Shown in pieces: positions 46,627 through 55,480 of a stretch of 64,000 bases of DNA (the stretch's first letter is position 1; each line of letters opens with the position of its first letter). The notes beneath the pieces were generated by a model. That model saw only the letters and a program-made list of their open reading frames with translations, had not been told where the DNA came from and did not search any database. Location of the stretch: the NCBI RefSeq assembly GCF_900129125.1, contig NZ_FQVJ01000011.1, forward strand, positions 1 through 64,000, given 5' to 3'. This stretch comes from Acidocella aminolytica 101 = DSM 11237 (GTDB lineage: Bacteria > Pseudomonadota > Alphaproteobacteria > Acetobacterales > Acetobacteraceae). Position numbers and translations under genes: made by a program.

Positions 46627-48780
46627 ATGGAAGATCCTTTGGCCGCCATCCGTGTTACATTTTTTCAAGAGTGTGAAGAACAGCTTTCCGAGTTGGAAAG
46701 CGGGCTAATCGCCATGGAAAACGGCACGGCGGAATCAGAGACGGTTAACGCCGTATTCCGCGCTGTGCACTCCATGAAAGGTGGTGCAGGTATATTTGCG
46801 TTGGATGAGCTGGTTCGCTTCGCACACGTATTTGAGACGGCGCTGGATAAGGTTAGGTCCGGCTCTCTTGAGGCAACACCGCCAGTCGTCGCTATCTTCC
46901 TGCGTGCTGCCGATATATTGGCTGATCTTGTCCGTGCCGCACGTGACGGTGGTGCTGTTGACCAGGCACGAGTTGCCGATGTTGTCAAAGCATTCGACGA
47001 AATTGAAGGTCAGAAAGAAATACCGGGGTCTCATGAAGAGGAGATGGTTGCTGACCCGTCTGAAGCTCAAGATAATGTTTGGGAAGTTACGTTTACGCCT
47101 TATCCCGCACTGTATGCAAAGGCAAATGAAGCCGCGCTCTTACTGCGTGAATTGAACCGTTTGGGTGAAACAGAGATAAAGCTTGATACTAGCCTTTTGC
47201 CCGAGCTGCTTGAGCTTGATCCCGAAGGTGCTTATCTTACTTGGTTGATTACTCTAAAGAGTGATTGCGAAGAAAGTGATATTCGCGAACTATTTGAGTT
47301 CGTTGAAGATGATTGCCGCCTGGAAATTGGCCGCTCGGAAACGGAAGGGTTTGCGCCGGGGACAGTAATCACCGGAGATAATGGATTTAAATTCGAGTTT
47401 TTTCCCCCGATGGAGGAGGAAATTGAAGAAGAGACGGAAGTAAAGGTTGTTGAGAAAAAGAAAGAAGAAGCTGCACCAAAGCCAGTAGAGCAGGCTTTAG
47501 TTCATGCGTCGGCTGTTCAGGCCATGGTGACAAAAGCCGAGACCGCCAACTCAGTTGCGCCGACCATCCGTGTCGATCTCGATCGTGTGGATAGGATGAT
47601 CGATCTGGTTGGCGAGCTTGTCATCAATGAGGCAATGCTGAGTCAGCGCGTGTTAGAGGCTGGGATAAACCGTGCTTCCGGTGTTGCGATGGCGTTGGAA
47701 GAGCTTGAGCATTTAACAAGAGAAATCCAGGACAGCGTGATGGCAATTCGCGCTCAGCCGGTACGCTCCGTGTTCCAGCGTATGCCGCGTCTTGTGCGTG
47801 AAGTTGCCGCGATGACGGGCAAGCAGGTTCGGCTGGTTACTGAAGGCGAGGCGACTGAAGTTGATAAAACGGTTATTGAGCGCATTGCCGATCCGTTAAC
47901 CCACATGATTCGTAATGCCATAGATCATGGCTTGGAATCTACAGAATCGAGAATTGCCGCGGGTAAACCGGCGGAAGGAACGGTGCGGTTGACGGCGGTG
48001 CATCGCTCTGGGCGGATTGTACTTGAGGTAGCGGATGATGGCGGGGGTATCAACCGGTCGCGTGTCCGGCAGAAGGCTGTTGAAAATGGTTTGATCTTGC
48101 CGGATGCTCAGTTGAGCGATGAAGAGATTGACAATCTAATCTTCCTGCCGGGATTTTCAACGGCCGCAAAGGTTTCTGATATTTCGGGACGGGGCGTTGG
48201 GATGGACGTGGTGCGTCAATCTATTCAAGCGCTCGGTGGACGCATTTCCATTTCCTCAAGGCCAGGATATGGGTCAACATTCACTTTGTCTTTGCCGCTG
48301 ACGTTGGCGGTTTTGGATGGCATGGTGGTGTCGGCCCACAACCACACGCTGATTATTCCTCTCGGCGCGATCATGGAAACTCTAAAGCCGCGCGCTGAAG
48401 ACGTATTTCCCCTTGATGGAGACCTAAACATGTTGGCTTTGCGAGGTGGGTATGTTCCAGTTGTCGATGTGGCACATTGCCTAGGTTACAGCGTTCAACA
48501 CGCCGAACCGGAACAGAGTGTTGCCTTGCTGGTGGAAGGTGAAGGCGGTGCCCGCGCCGTGCTTTTGGTAGATGCCATTCATGGCCAGAGGCAGGTTGTT
48601 ATCAAGAGTCTGGAGGCAAATTACAGAGCCGTGCCCGGCATTGCCGCTGCAACAGTGATGGGTGATGGGCGTGTGGCTTTGATTGTGGATGTGGATGCGG
48701 TGGTACAAAATGCTGGTGCTGAATCGAATGCACATACGGCAGAACTGAACAATCTCGAAATAAGCGGGGGAGCTGCCTGA
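46627..48780 (+). CDS. cheA: Chemotaxis histidine kinase CheA
   Basis: A 717-residue kinase that relays receptor state to CheY and CheB. The HPt domain has the phosphorylated His48 in AVHSMKGGAGIF. A second HPt-like or CheY-binding region spans about 145-265, followed by a Lys/Glu linker. The dimerisation domain starts near IRVDLDRVDRMIDLVGELV, the ATPase domain has HMIRNAIDHGLES and VADDGGGINRSRVRQK, and the CheW-like domain is C-terminal. ATG 46627 has AAAGGAGG just upstream. Its TGA shares one base with the cheW ATG. Confidence 0.95.
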   Translation: MEDPLAAIRVTFFQECEEQLSELESGLIAMENGTAESETVNAVFRAVHSMKGGAGIFALDELVRFAHVFETALDKVRSGSLEATPPVVAIFLRAADILADLVRAARDGGAVDQARVADVVKAFDEIEGQKEIPGSHEEEMVADPSEAQDNVWEVTFTPYPALYAKANEAALLLRELNRLGETEIKLDTSLLPELLELDPEGAYLTWLITLKSDCEESDIRELFEFVEDDCRLEIGRSETEGFAPGTVITGDNGFKFEFFPPMEEEIEEETEVKVVEKKKEEAAPKPVEQALVHASAVQAMVTKAETANSVAPTIRVDLDRVDRMIDLVGELVINEAMLSQRVLEAGINRASGVAMALEELEHLTREIQDSVMAIRAQPVRSVFQRMPRLVREVAAMTGKQVRLVTEGEATEVDKTVIERIADPLTHMIRNAIDHGLESTESRIAAGKPAEGTVRLTAVHRSGRIVLEVADDGGGINRSRVRQKAVENGLILPDAQLSDEEIDNLIFLPGFSTAAKVSDISGRGVGMDVVRQSIQALGGRISISSRPGYGSTFTLSLPLTLAVLDGMVVSAHNHTLIIPLGAIMETLKPRAEDVFPLDGDLNMLALRGGYVPVVDVAHCLGYSVQHAEPEQSVALLVEGEGGARAVLLVDAIHGQRQVVIKSLEANYRAVPGIAAATVMGDGRVALIVDVDAVVQNAGAESNAHTAELNNLEISGGAA

Positions 48781-49244
48781 TGGAAGATGTGGTGCAAAGC
48801 CTTTCAGATGGGCATGAGCTGATCGCGTTCCGCGTAGGGCGGCAGGAATTTTGTATCAATGTCATGATGGTTCGGGAGATTAGAGGCTGGACAGCTGCGA
48901 CCACTCTGCCGAGAGCACCGCGATATGTGAAAGGCGTTATCAATCTGCGTGGTGCGGTGTTGCCAATTATTGATCTTGCCATTCGGCTTGGTATGCCCGG
49001 TAGTGAGCCAACGGCACGTAATGTTATTATCGTTGTGCAGTTGTCGCATCGTCAGGTTGGTATCCTGGTTGATGCGGTTTCTGATATTCTTGCGGCGAAT
49101 GGCGCGGTTATTCAGCCTTTGCCAGATGTTACGTCTGATCTTGTGAAAAGCTTTGTCAAAGGATTGCTGCCAATGGATGGCCGCATGGTTAGTCTGATTG
49201 CCCTGGATCGTGTTCTTCCGCCTGAAGAGTTGGAGGCGGCTTGA
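48780..49244 (+). CDS. cheW: Chemotaxis coupling protein CheW
   Basis: A 154-residue adaptor that links receptors to CheA. It has LIAFRVGRQEFCINVMMVRE, the TLPRAPRYVKGVINLRGAVLP motif region and VGILVDAVSDILAANG. It lies between cheA and cheR and shares one base with each neighbour. It differs from the second CheW at 52286-52774, so two coupling proteins are available. Confidence 0.94.
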   Translation: MEDVVQSLSDGHELIAFRVGRQEFCINVMMVREIRGWTAATTLPRAPRYVKGVINLRGAVLPIIDLAIRLGMPGSEPTARNVIIVVQLSHRQVGILVDAVSDILAANGAVIQPLPDVTSDLVKSFVKGLLPMDGRMVSLIALDRVLPPEELEAA

Positions 49245-50137
49245 TGCCGCCGGGCGTTACAAAAACGAGAAATGTTGGAAGCTTGATTGAGAATGCAGAA
49301 TTTCGGCTTACGGTAGATGATCTAAAGGTTATTTCAGAGATTATGATGCAAGAAGCTGGCATCGCATTGTCGCAGGCCAAGGCTAGCTTGATTTACTCAA
49401 GGCTTGCAAAACGCATTCGCAAACTTGGTCTATCCGGCTTTCATGATTATTGTTCGCTAATTCAATCGTCCGCCGGAGTAGACGAATGCAAGGAAATGGT
49501 TGCTGCGTTAACAACTAACGTGACCAGTTTTTTCCGTGAGCCCCACCATTTTGAACATCTGCGTACGAAGGTTCTGCCACAACTTATTGAACGTGCGAAG
49601 GCGGGAGAGCGTATTCGCATGTGGTCTGCGGCATGCTCGACAGGGCCTGAGCCATATTCAATGGCGTTGACTTTGTTGAAGGAGATGCCGGATGCCAGCA
49701 AATATGATATTCGTATTTTGGCAACAGACATAGATCCGAATGTTTTAGCTGTTGCGGCATCAGGTATTTACGAACCAGCATTGCTGGAGCCTGTTCCTGA
49801 GGGCATGCGGCGTAGCTGGTTCAAGCCGTTGAATGACGGTACGGACCGGTTTCAGGTTAAGGACGAACTACGCCGTCTTATTGCTTTCCGCCATTTAAAT
49901 CTCATCGGTAATTGGCCAATGAAAGGAAAATTTTGGGTTATTTTCTGTCGGAATGTCGTTATTTACTTTGATAATCAGATGCAGGAACGAGTTTGGTCTC
50001 GTTTCATGCCACTTCTGGAAGATGACGCGGCGCTCTATATCGGACATTCGGAGCGCGTATCTGGTGCAGCGGCGTCTTGCGTCGTGAATGACGGCGTCAC
50101 CGTCTATAAAAAATCTGGAGGACGAAGTTTAAAATGA
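49244..50137 (+). CDS. cheR: Chemotaxis receptor methyltransferase CheR
   Basis: A 297-residue SAM methyltransferase that methylates receptor glutamates. The N-terminal helical domain contains [20 protein letters not shown], followed by [37 protein letters not shown], and [18 protein letters not shown], all CheR motifs. ATG 49244 shares one base with the cheW stop, and GGAGG lies eight bases upstream. It overlaps cheB by ATGA. The MCP's C-terminal DWDEF gives it a docking site. Confidence 0.95.
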   Translation: MPPGVTKTRNVGSLIENAEFRLTVDDLKVISEIMMQEAGIALSQAKASLIYSRLAKRIRKLGLSGFHDYCSLIQSSAGVDECKEMVAALTTNVTSFFREPHHFEHLRTKVLPQLIERAKAGERIRMWSAACSTGPEPYSMALTLLKEMPDASKYDIRILATDIDPNVLAVAASGIYEPALLEPVPEGMRRSWFKPLNDGTDRFQVKDELRRLIAFRHLNLIGNWPMKGKFWVIFCRNVVIYFDNQMQERVWSRFMPLLEDDAALYIGHSERVSGAAASCVVNDGVTVYKKSGGRSLK

Positions 50138-51168
50138 CAGTCCGTGCCGTTATTGTTGATGATTCAGCCACCATGCGTGCGGTCATTTCCGCCACGTTGC
50201 GCTCAGACCCCGAGATTGAAGTTGTGGGAGAGGCAGCCGACCCACATGAAGCGCGGCAACTTATCAAGTTGCTTTCTCCTGATGTTATCACGCTTGATAT
50301 AGAGATGCCGAATATGGATGGTCTATCCTTTTTGGAGAAGATCATGCGGTTGCGTCCCACTCCTGTTGTTATGGTCTCGACCTTAACGCAAGCTGGGGCT
50401 GAAACCAGCCTGCGTGCGTTGGAAATTGGCGCCTTTGACTGTGTTGCCAAACCCTCCGCTGCTGTACCGGATAGTTTCACAGTATTGGCGGATAGGGTAA
50501 AAGCTGCTGCGCAGGCGGGTCGGAAGCCGCGTCCGCTGGCTCGCCCGCGTGAAGCGGCTGGATTGCAAAATTATGCCCCAGATGGACGGATTGTGGCAAT
50601 TGGTTCCTCGACCGGTGGAGTTGAGGCGCTCATTGAAATTCTTTCGAAATTTCCAAGAAATTGTCCGCCGACGATCATTAGCCAGCACATGCCGCCTACA
50701 TTCACAAAAAGCTTTGCCGCGCGACTGGACAAGCTTTGCCATCCAAGTGTGCGGGAGGCGGAAACAGGGCAACGGCTTGAGGTGGGGCATATTTATTTGG
50801 CCCCTGGCGATCAGCATCTCGAAATCACAGGCCGCTCTTTGCATAGTATCAATCTAAGCCATGCGGGAAAAGTGAATGGGCATCGTCCTTCCGTGGATGT
50901 GATGTTTTATTCGGTGGCTCGAGTAGCGGGGGCGCAGGCTTTGGGGGTAATTCTTACCGGGCTGGGGGCCGATGGCGCGCAAGGCTTGTTGGCGCTACGT
51001 GAGGCGGGGGCGCAAACAATCGGCCAGGACGCGGCAAGTTCTGTTGTTTACGGCATGCCTCGTGCCGCATTTGAGTTGGGGGCCGTTATGCGGCAGTGGC
51101 CGTTAGAAAAGATTGGACTACAAATTCTCAATTTAACTAATGCGCGGCAAAAGGTGCCTATCGCATGA
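50134..51168 (+). CDS. cheB: Chemotaxis receptor methylesterase/deamidase CheB
   Basis: Removes methyl groups from receptors when phosphorylated. The 344-residue protein has a receiver domain with D55 in [10 protein letters not shown] and a methylesterase domain with the triad Ser159 (GSSTGG), His185 (SQHMPP) and a late Asp in GLGADGAQG. Length is normal. It starts by ATGA overlap with cheR and overlaps cheD in the same way. Confidence 0.95.
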   Translation: MTVRAVIVDDSATMRAVISATLRSDPEIEVVGEAADPHEARQLIKLLSPDVITLDIEMPNMDGLSFLEKIMRLRPTPVVMVSTLTQAGAETSLRALEIGAFDCVAKPSAAVPDSFTVLADRVKAAAQAGRKPRPLARPREAAGLQNYAPDGRIVAIGSSTGGVEALIEILSKFPRNCPPTIISQHMPPTFTKSFAARLDKLCHPSVREAETGQRLEVGHIYLAPGDQHLEITGRSLHSINLSHAGKVNGHRPSVDVMFYSVARVAGAQALGVILTGLGADGAQGLLALREAGAQTIGQDAASSVVYGMPRAAFELGAVMRQWPLEKIGLQILNLTNARQKVPIA

Positions 51169-51740
51169 ATTCCTCTCAGCTTTATTCTCCGTTAGCGGCT
51201 GATAAGCGCGTTAATATTGTGCAGGGACATCACTATGTTGATAATAATCCGCACACTGTTCTGACGACGATTTTAGGCTCCTGCATCGCGGCTTGTTTGT
51301 GGGACCCTGTCGCCAACGTTGGCGGGATGAACCATTTTCTTCTTCCAGGAGACAGCACTGCGAAAGGGCAGGCGCCAAAGGCAGATGCGCAGCGTTATGG
51401 CGTGAACTTGATGGAGTTGCTCATCAACGATCTGCTGTCTCACGGCGCGGTGAAGTCGCGGTTGAAAGCAAAGCTCTTTGGCGGTGCTGCGATGATTAAG
51501 GGGCTAACGGATATTGGCGCACTCAACGCCATTTTTGCCGAGCGTTTCCTGAAAGAAGAAGGTATCGAGCTTGTCGGGGGCAGTTTGCGTGGTGTGCATG
51601 GGCGGCGTGTCCAGTTTTGGCCTGTTGGGGGACGCGCCCGGCAGGCTTTGCTGACGCAAGAAACTGAGTCCATCATGCGCGAGGAATCTGCTCGTCGTCC
51701 GGCGATTCAGCCCGCGGCTGGCCAAGTGGAGCTATTTTAA
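51165..51740 (+). CDS. cheD: Receptor glutamine deamidase CheD
   Basis: Converts receptor glutamines to glutamates. The 191-residue protein has the catalytic Cys40 in [13 protein letters not shown], His57 in [11 protein letters not shown] and Thr34, with spacings that match the known CheD triad, and the [10 protein letters not shown] segment. An acidic-hydrophobic tail, GQVELF, ends the protein and recurs at the end of the next gene. ATGA overlap with cheB. Confidence 0.93.
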   Translation: MNSSQLYSPLAADKRVNIVQGHHYVDNNPHTVLTTILGSCIAACLWDPVANVGGMNHFLLPGDSTAKGQAPKADAQRYGVNLMELLINDLLSHGAVKSRLKAKLFGGAAMIKGLTDIGALNAIFAERFLKEEGIELVGGSLRGVHGRRVQFWPVGGRARQALLTQETESIMREESARRPAIQPAAGQVELF

Positions 51741-51826
51741 ATTTCCTGCCTATTTTTAGAAAGGTTTTATAAACCGGCAGGATAGAAACTGCATCTTATA
51801 CGCTGACTGTTTGGAAAGGGGCTGGC

Positions 51827-52201
51827 ATGACGCAAACCATGAAAAGCGGGAAGGATCATCACATGCCGCTGCGCCTGATACTTTCAGCGATTGGTGACGA
51901 GTTCAGGGAGCTAGGAGAGTTTACAGAGCGTTTTCAACTGACCCTCAGCCCAGCCGTGCGCCGCTTGGCGCTGGATGAACAATGCCATCGTGACGTGCAG
52001 TCGCTGGATCTGCTCGCGCAAAGACTGGCGGCATTGTCTGGTTATATCCTTGAAATCAGTGATCTTCTCCCGGAGGATCTGCTGCTGGATTCACGCCGCG
52101 CGCTGGCTTCCATTACGCTATCTGAGCTGCAATATCGTTTGAAAGGCGCACCTCTGCCGCAGGAGCAAGGGCATATCTCGGGTGAGTTGGAATTGTTCTA
52201 G
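51827..52201 (+). CDS. CheT-like small chemotaxis protein (candidate CheY phosphatase)
   Basis: A 124-residue, mostly helical protein that has no sure family name to me. It follows cheD, the place held by cheT (orf10) in the Sinorhizobium operon. The helix containing DVQSLDLLAQRLAAL carries D61-x3-Q65, the Asp/Gln pair used by CheZ and reported for CheT to attack phospho-CheY. The C-terminus is GELELF, close to the GQVELF end of CheD. The function as a phosphatase is inference from motif and position. An internal ATG (residue 13) is also possible; the longer form is used because it reaches GGGG upstream. Confidence 0.6.
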   Translation: MTQTMKSGKDHHMPLRLILSAIGDEFRELGEFTERFQLTLSPAVRRLALDEQCHRDVQSLDLLAQRLAALSGYILEISDLLPEDLLLDSRRALASITLSELQYRLKGAPLPQEQGHISGELELF

Positions 52202-52285
52202 CCGTGATGCTGGCTACCAAATCTTAAGCCCTTGGGCGGTAAATCAGAGCTGGCTTGCCTTATTGAAATGGGAGATTAACAAACC

Positions 52286-52774
52286 ATGCCGCACAGGACT
52301 GATTTGAAGGGCACTGAACATCGCGCTGAATTTCTGTCCGTTCGGTTGGGCAGTCAGGAATATGCGATCGATATTCGCTCCATCCGTGAAATCAGGGGCT
52401 GGATTGCCTCCACCCACCTGCCTTATGCGCCGGATTTCATTAAAGGCATGATCAATCTGCGGGGCAGCGTTCTGGTGGTGGTTGATCTTGCCCGTCGCCT
52501 TGGCTTGCCCGCAGCCGAGCCCAACCCGGCCTCGGTTGTGGTAGTGGTTGAATATGGCGACCGGGCGGCCGGGCTGCTGGTTGATGCGGTTTGCGACATC
52601 ATCACCGTGACAGAAGAAATGCGCCAACATACGCCTGAAACCGGCAGTGAGATGCCGAAATCCTTTGTTGAAGGGCTGGTTATGATGGAGAGCCGCATTA
52701 TCAGCATCCTCTCCGTTCCGTCGGTCATCCCGGATGAGCAGCTTCAGGACATGGCCGAAAAAGCTGCGGCCTGA
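52286..52774 (+). CDS. cheW: Second CheW-type coupling protein
   Basis: A 162-residue CheW with EFLSVRLGSQEYAIDIRSI, THLPYAPDFIKGMINLRG, SVLVVVDLARRLGLP and AGLLVDAVCDIITV. It resembles the first CheW but has a longer N-terminus and C-terminus. GGGAG lies about 14 bases before the ATG. It closes the operon, 36 bases before the deleted insertion sequence. It may serve a different receptor set or help form receptor arrays. Confidence 0.92.
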   Translation: MPHRTDLKGTEHRAEFLSVRLGSQEYAIDIRSIREIRGWIASTHLPYAPDFIKGMINLRGSVLVVVDLARRLGLPAAEPNPASVVVVVEYGDRAAGLLVDAVCDIITVTEEMRQHTPETGSEMPKSFVEGLVMMESRIISILSVPSVIPDEQLQDMAEKAAA

Positions 52775-52810
52775 ACGCAGGACACAAAAAAGGCAGCCTT
52801 TTAGGCCAGC

Positions 52811-53808
52811 CAGACCGCTGACAAACCCTGCTCGTTTTCGAGCGGGGTTTTGTTTTATCTCCGATCTGACGCTGTGGATTGTCTGATTTGTGAGGGGGGG
52901 GCCTGCCCTCATACCATGGTTGGATGTGGCCTTTTGGTGAGCACCATTGCGATTTTCTTGATATTTTGTGTGGCGGCGGCGAGGAGGCATTGGCAGGTGA
53001 CGCCGATCAAGCCTCTGAACCTGACCTAGCAGTGGCCGAGAAGCTGCTTGGCATCGGCGAAGGATCGCTCGACTGTCTCTTTTCGCCGCTTATAGACGGC
53101 CTTGCCCCATGCGGTGAGGCGGTTGGCGTCGGTACGCTCGCGGGCGCCGCGCCAGACATAGCGGTTGATGCTGCGCGTGCACTTGGCGTTGGCCGTGCGG
53201 GAAGCCAGCAGCGGGCAGCTTCGGCAAATGGCGGGGGCTGATTTATAGTGTCGGTAGCCGTCACGATACGTCGTGGCATAGGTCCGCACTTGGCCTTGCG
53301 GGCAAATATAGCCCTCCGGGTTGTCGTGATAGACAAAATCCTTCGGCCCCAGCATCCCCGGCTTGGGCGGGGTGGGACGGTGATAGCCGGTAACGCCGGG
53401 AATATTGCGGTCTTCAAGCCCCTTGGCGATGCCCGCGGTGGCATAGCCGGCATCCAGTCCCACGGCCTTCACATCAAAGTCAAAACGTTGACGCTGGCGA
53501 TCAAGCCGGCCGAGATAGGCGATGCTGTCATGCACATTTGCCGGCGTGGTGTAGGTGTCGGTGATGATGGCGTGGCGCCCATCCTCCGTGCGATGATTGA
53601 GGTAGAAGAAGCCCGTGGGCTTACCGTTGCGCATTATGTAGCCACTCTGCGGATCGGTGCGGGAGATTTTTGGTCTCCTTCTCTTCGGGCTTGTGCTCCT
53701 TCGGTTTCGTTTCAGCGGCGACTTGCCGTGTGCGGCGCGGTCGGCGTCAATCGCCGCGTCCGTCAGCCGCCGCCCCCCGGCTTACGCCAGCGGTTTGTCA
53801 GCAGTCTG
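52811..53808 (-). mobile_element. Internally deleted IS1182-type element with both terminal repeats
   Basis: Terminal inverted repeats are CAGACCGCTGACAAACC (52811-52827) and GGTTTGTCAGCAGTCTG (53792-53808), 16 of 17 complementary. The same end occurs at 346-362. A subterminal hairpin (52824-52850) repeats the design of the first copy. The element is 998 bp; intact relatives are about 1.4-1.7 kb, and the missing part is the first half of the transposase. It cannot move unaided but could be moved by an intact relative. Confidence 0.75.
52909..53781 (-). pseudogene. IS1182-family transposase remnant
   Basis: The frame opens after TAA at 53782-53784 without the N-terminal domain, reads DADRAAHGK and the ISRTDPQSGY segment, then FFYLNHRTEDGRHAIITDTY, GLDAGYATAGIAKGLEDRN and ETVERSFADAKQLLGH. 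There a TAG replaces the TAC found in the first copy, in the LLGHRYARFRG segment; the last 39 codons, still alignable, run on to TGA at 52909. It is therefore dead by both 5' deletion and nonsense mutation. Confidence 0.85.
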
Positions 53809-53833
53809 GGCGGCTTTTTAGGCCGCCTTTTTT
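53809..53833 (+). terminator. Terminator-like hairpin beside the deleted IS
   Basis: GGCGGC and GCCGCC around TTTTTAG, followed by seven Ts on the plus strand. It could originally have terminated the chemotaxis operon before the element inserted between it and the second cheW. A diverged copy of the motif lies on the other side of the element at 52792-52810. Confidence 0.65.
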
Positions 53834-53851
53834 GATTGGTGCCGCAGCCTC

Positions 53852-54517
53852 TTAGTCCGCGGCTAAGGCCATTTGCTTCCGGGCGAGGGACTGGCTGACA
53901 TAGCTTTCCACTGCTTCGGAAACCTTTTCCGCATGGTTGGCGAACACATGGTCCGCCCCTTCAAACACGCGGTAGTCAATGGCTACACCTTTTTGCTGGT
54001 TCAGCTTGTCCACCAGCTTGCGCACGGAGTTTTCCGGAACCAGCTCGTCTGCGTCGCCGTGGATAATCAGCCCGCCAGTGGGGCAGGGGGCCAGGAAGCC
54101 GAAATCATAGCCTGCGGCGGGCAGCGCCACGGAAACCCAGCCGGAGACCTCCGGGCGGCGCATAAGTAATTGCATACCCACGAAGGCACCGAAGGAATAG
54201 CCGGAAATCCACAGCCCACCATGGCCAGGATTCAGCGCCTGCATCCAATCCAGCGCGGCAGCGGCGTCATTGATCTCGCCCATACCGCCGTCGAACTTGC
54301 TTTGGCTGCGGCCAACACCACGGAAATTAAACCGCATGACCGAAAAGCCAAGGCGCTGAAACACCTGGTACATAGTATAGGTGATGCGGTTATTCATGGT
54401 GCCGCCATGCAGCGGGTGGGGGTGCAGCACCAGGGCCAGCGGGGCACCACGCTCCTTGGCGTGATGATAACGGCCCTCAAGACGGCCCTCCGGGCCGGCA
54501 AACATCACTTCAGGCAT
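53852..54517 (-). CDS. Alpha/beta hydrolase
   Basis: A 221-residue hydrolase of the COG2945 type. The N-terminal HPHPLHGGTMNNRI, the oxyanion-region RFNFRGVGRS, the nucleophile elbow ISGYSFGAFVGMQ (Ser in GYSFG), HGDADELVPE and the catalytic His in GADHVFANH are all visible. Substrate is unknown. It is the only gene of its unit, reading towards the deleted IS. Confidence 0.9.
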   Translation of the reverse strand: MPEVMFAGPEGRLEGRYHHAKERGAPLALVLHPHPLHGGTMNNRITYTMYQVFQRLGFSVMRFNFRGVGRSQSKFDGGMGEINDAAAALDWMQALNPGHGGLWISGYSFGAFVGMQLLMRRPEVSGWVSVALPAAGYDFGFLAPCPTGGLIIHGDADELVPENSVRKLVDKLNQQKGVAIDYRVFEGADHVFANHAEKVSEAVESYVSQSLARKQMALAAD

Positions 54518-54668
54518 ACTCGAACTCGTCTTTCATCGCTTAATAATGCAGCCCAACAAGGGGATAGGGGTCCCTCATCTCTTGCAAGGATGCATATTTA
54601 GTGAACAATTTTTGTGCGGACAGTCTGCGGGACAAAAAATATCTACCTGTTGTTTTCAGCCGAAAAAG

Positions 54669-54696
54669 TTGACCCTAAAGGTCCAGATACTTAAAT
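54669..54696 (+). promoter_or_regulatory. Possible sigma70 promoter upstream of cysE
   Basis: TTGACC (54669-54674) and TTAAAT (54691-54696) are spaced by 16 bases in the 285-base gap before cysE, about 105 bases from its ATG. The gap is AT-richer than its neighbours and has no reading frame I believe. I see no clear Fe-S regulator site. Confidence 0.3.
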
Positions 54697-54802
54697 GCTC
54701 CTTCAAGACTGTGACTGACATCGCGGATCACTGTTTCATCGTCATTCTCTTCAGGTCTCTTAATATAGACTGCTTCTGGGCTGTTTATCCACGGAAATTC
54801 GC

Positions 54803-55480
54803 ATGCCCCTTATGTTTTTGCGCGAGACGATACGAGCCTACCGGGAGCGGGACCCCGCCGCCCGGTCGAATCTTGAGGTTCTGCTGTGCTATCCTGGCTT
54901 GCACGCGGTGCTTATCCATCGCCTGGCTGGGAGGCTCTGGCGGGCGGGGTTTGACACGTCTGGACGCGTTATTTCTCATATCGGGCGGTTTCTAACGGGC
55001 ATTGAAATCCACCCCGGCGCCAAGCTGGGGCGGCGTTTCGTAATTGACCACGGGCTGGGCGTGGTGATTGGAGAGACGGCTGAGATTGGCGATGACGTCT
55101 ATATATATCATCAGGTTACGCTTGGCGGCACCAGTTCCGCCCAGGGCAAGCGCCACCCGACCATTGGCAATAATGTCATTATCGGTGCCGGGGCGAAGGT
55201 ACTGGGTGCCATCAATGTAGGCGAAGGCGCGCGTATTGGCGCCAATGCCGTGGTGGTGGCGGAGGTTCCGGCGGGCACGACCATGGTGGGCATTCCCGCC
55301 CGCCCGGTTGAACGCGGCAGAAGCAAACCCCGTTTCGATGCGTATGGCACCCCCTGTGACCCCTGCGTCGACCCGCTTTTCCATGAAATTGAGCTGCTGC
55401 GCGGCGAGTTGACGGCGCTGGAAGAGCGCGTGCAGGCCCGCACCCCGCAAGTTGAGGAACCTGTTTCCGGTCACAAATGA
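54803..55480 (+). CDS. cysE: Serine O-acetyltransferase
   Basis: Acetylates serine, the first step of cysteine synthesis. The 225-residue protein has [20 protein letters not shown], a left-handed beta-helix of hexapeptide repeats (about 70-170) with [20 protein letters not shown], the substrate residues in [20 protein letters not shown] and the [20 protein letters not shown] end. The short N-terminal domain matches the EpsC/CysE-type found beside Fe-S genes. Its ATG follows ACGGAAA. It overlaps the desulfurase gene (ATGA). Confidence 0.94.
   Translation: MPLMFLRETIRAYRERDPAARSNLEVLLCYPGLHAVLIHRLAGRLWRAGFDTSGRVISHIGRFLTGIEIHPGAKLGRRFVIDHGLGVVIGETAEIGDDVYIYHQVTLGGTSSAQGKRHPTIGNNVIIGAGAKVLGAINVGEGARIGANAVVVAEVPAGTTMVGIPARPVERGRSKPRFDAYGTPCDPCVDPLFHEIELLRGELTALEERVQARTPQVEEPVSGHK

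Noticed and set aside
53640-53760. Possible programmed frameshift in the deleted transposase (a Lys/Glu-rich stretch in a second frame)
   Set aside because: The frame with DADRAAHGK and ISRTDP is continuous through this part, so no frameshift is needed.
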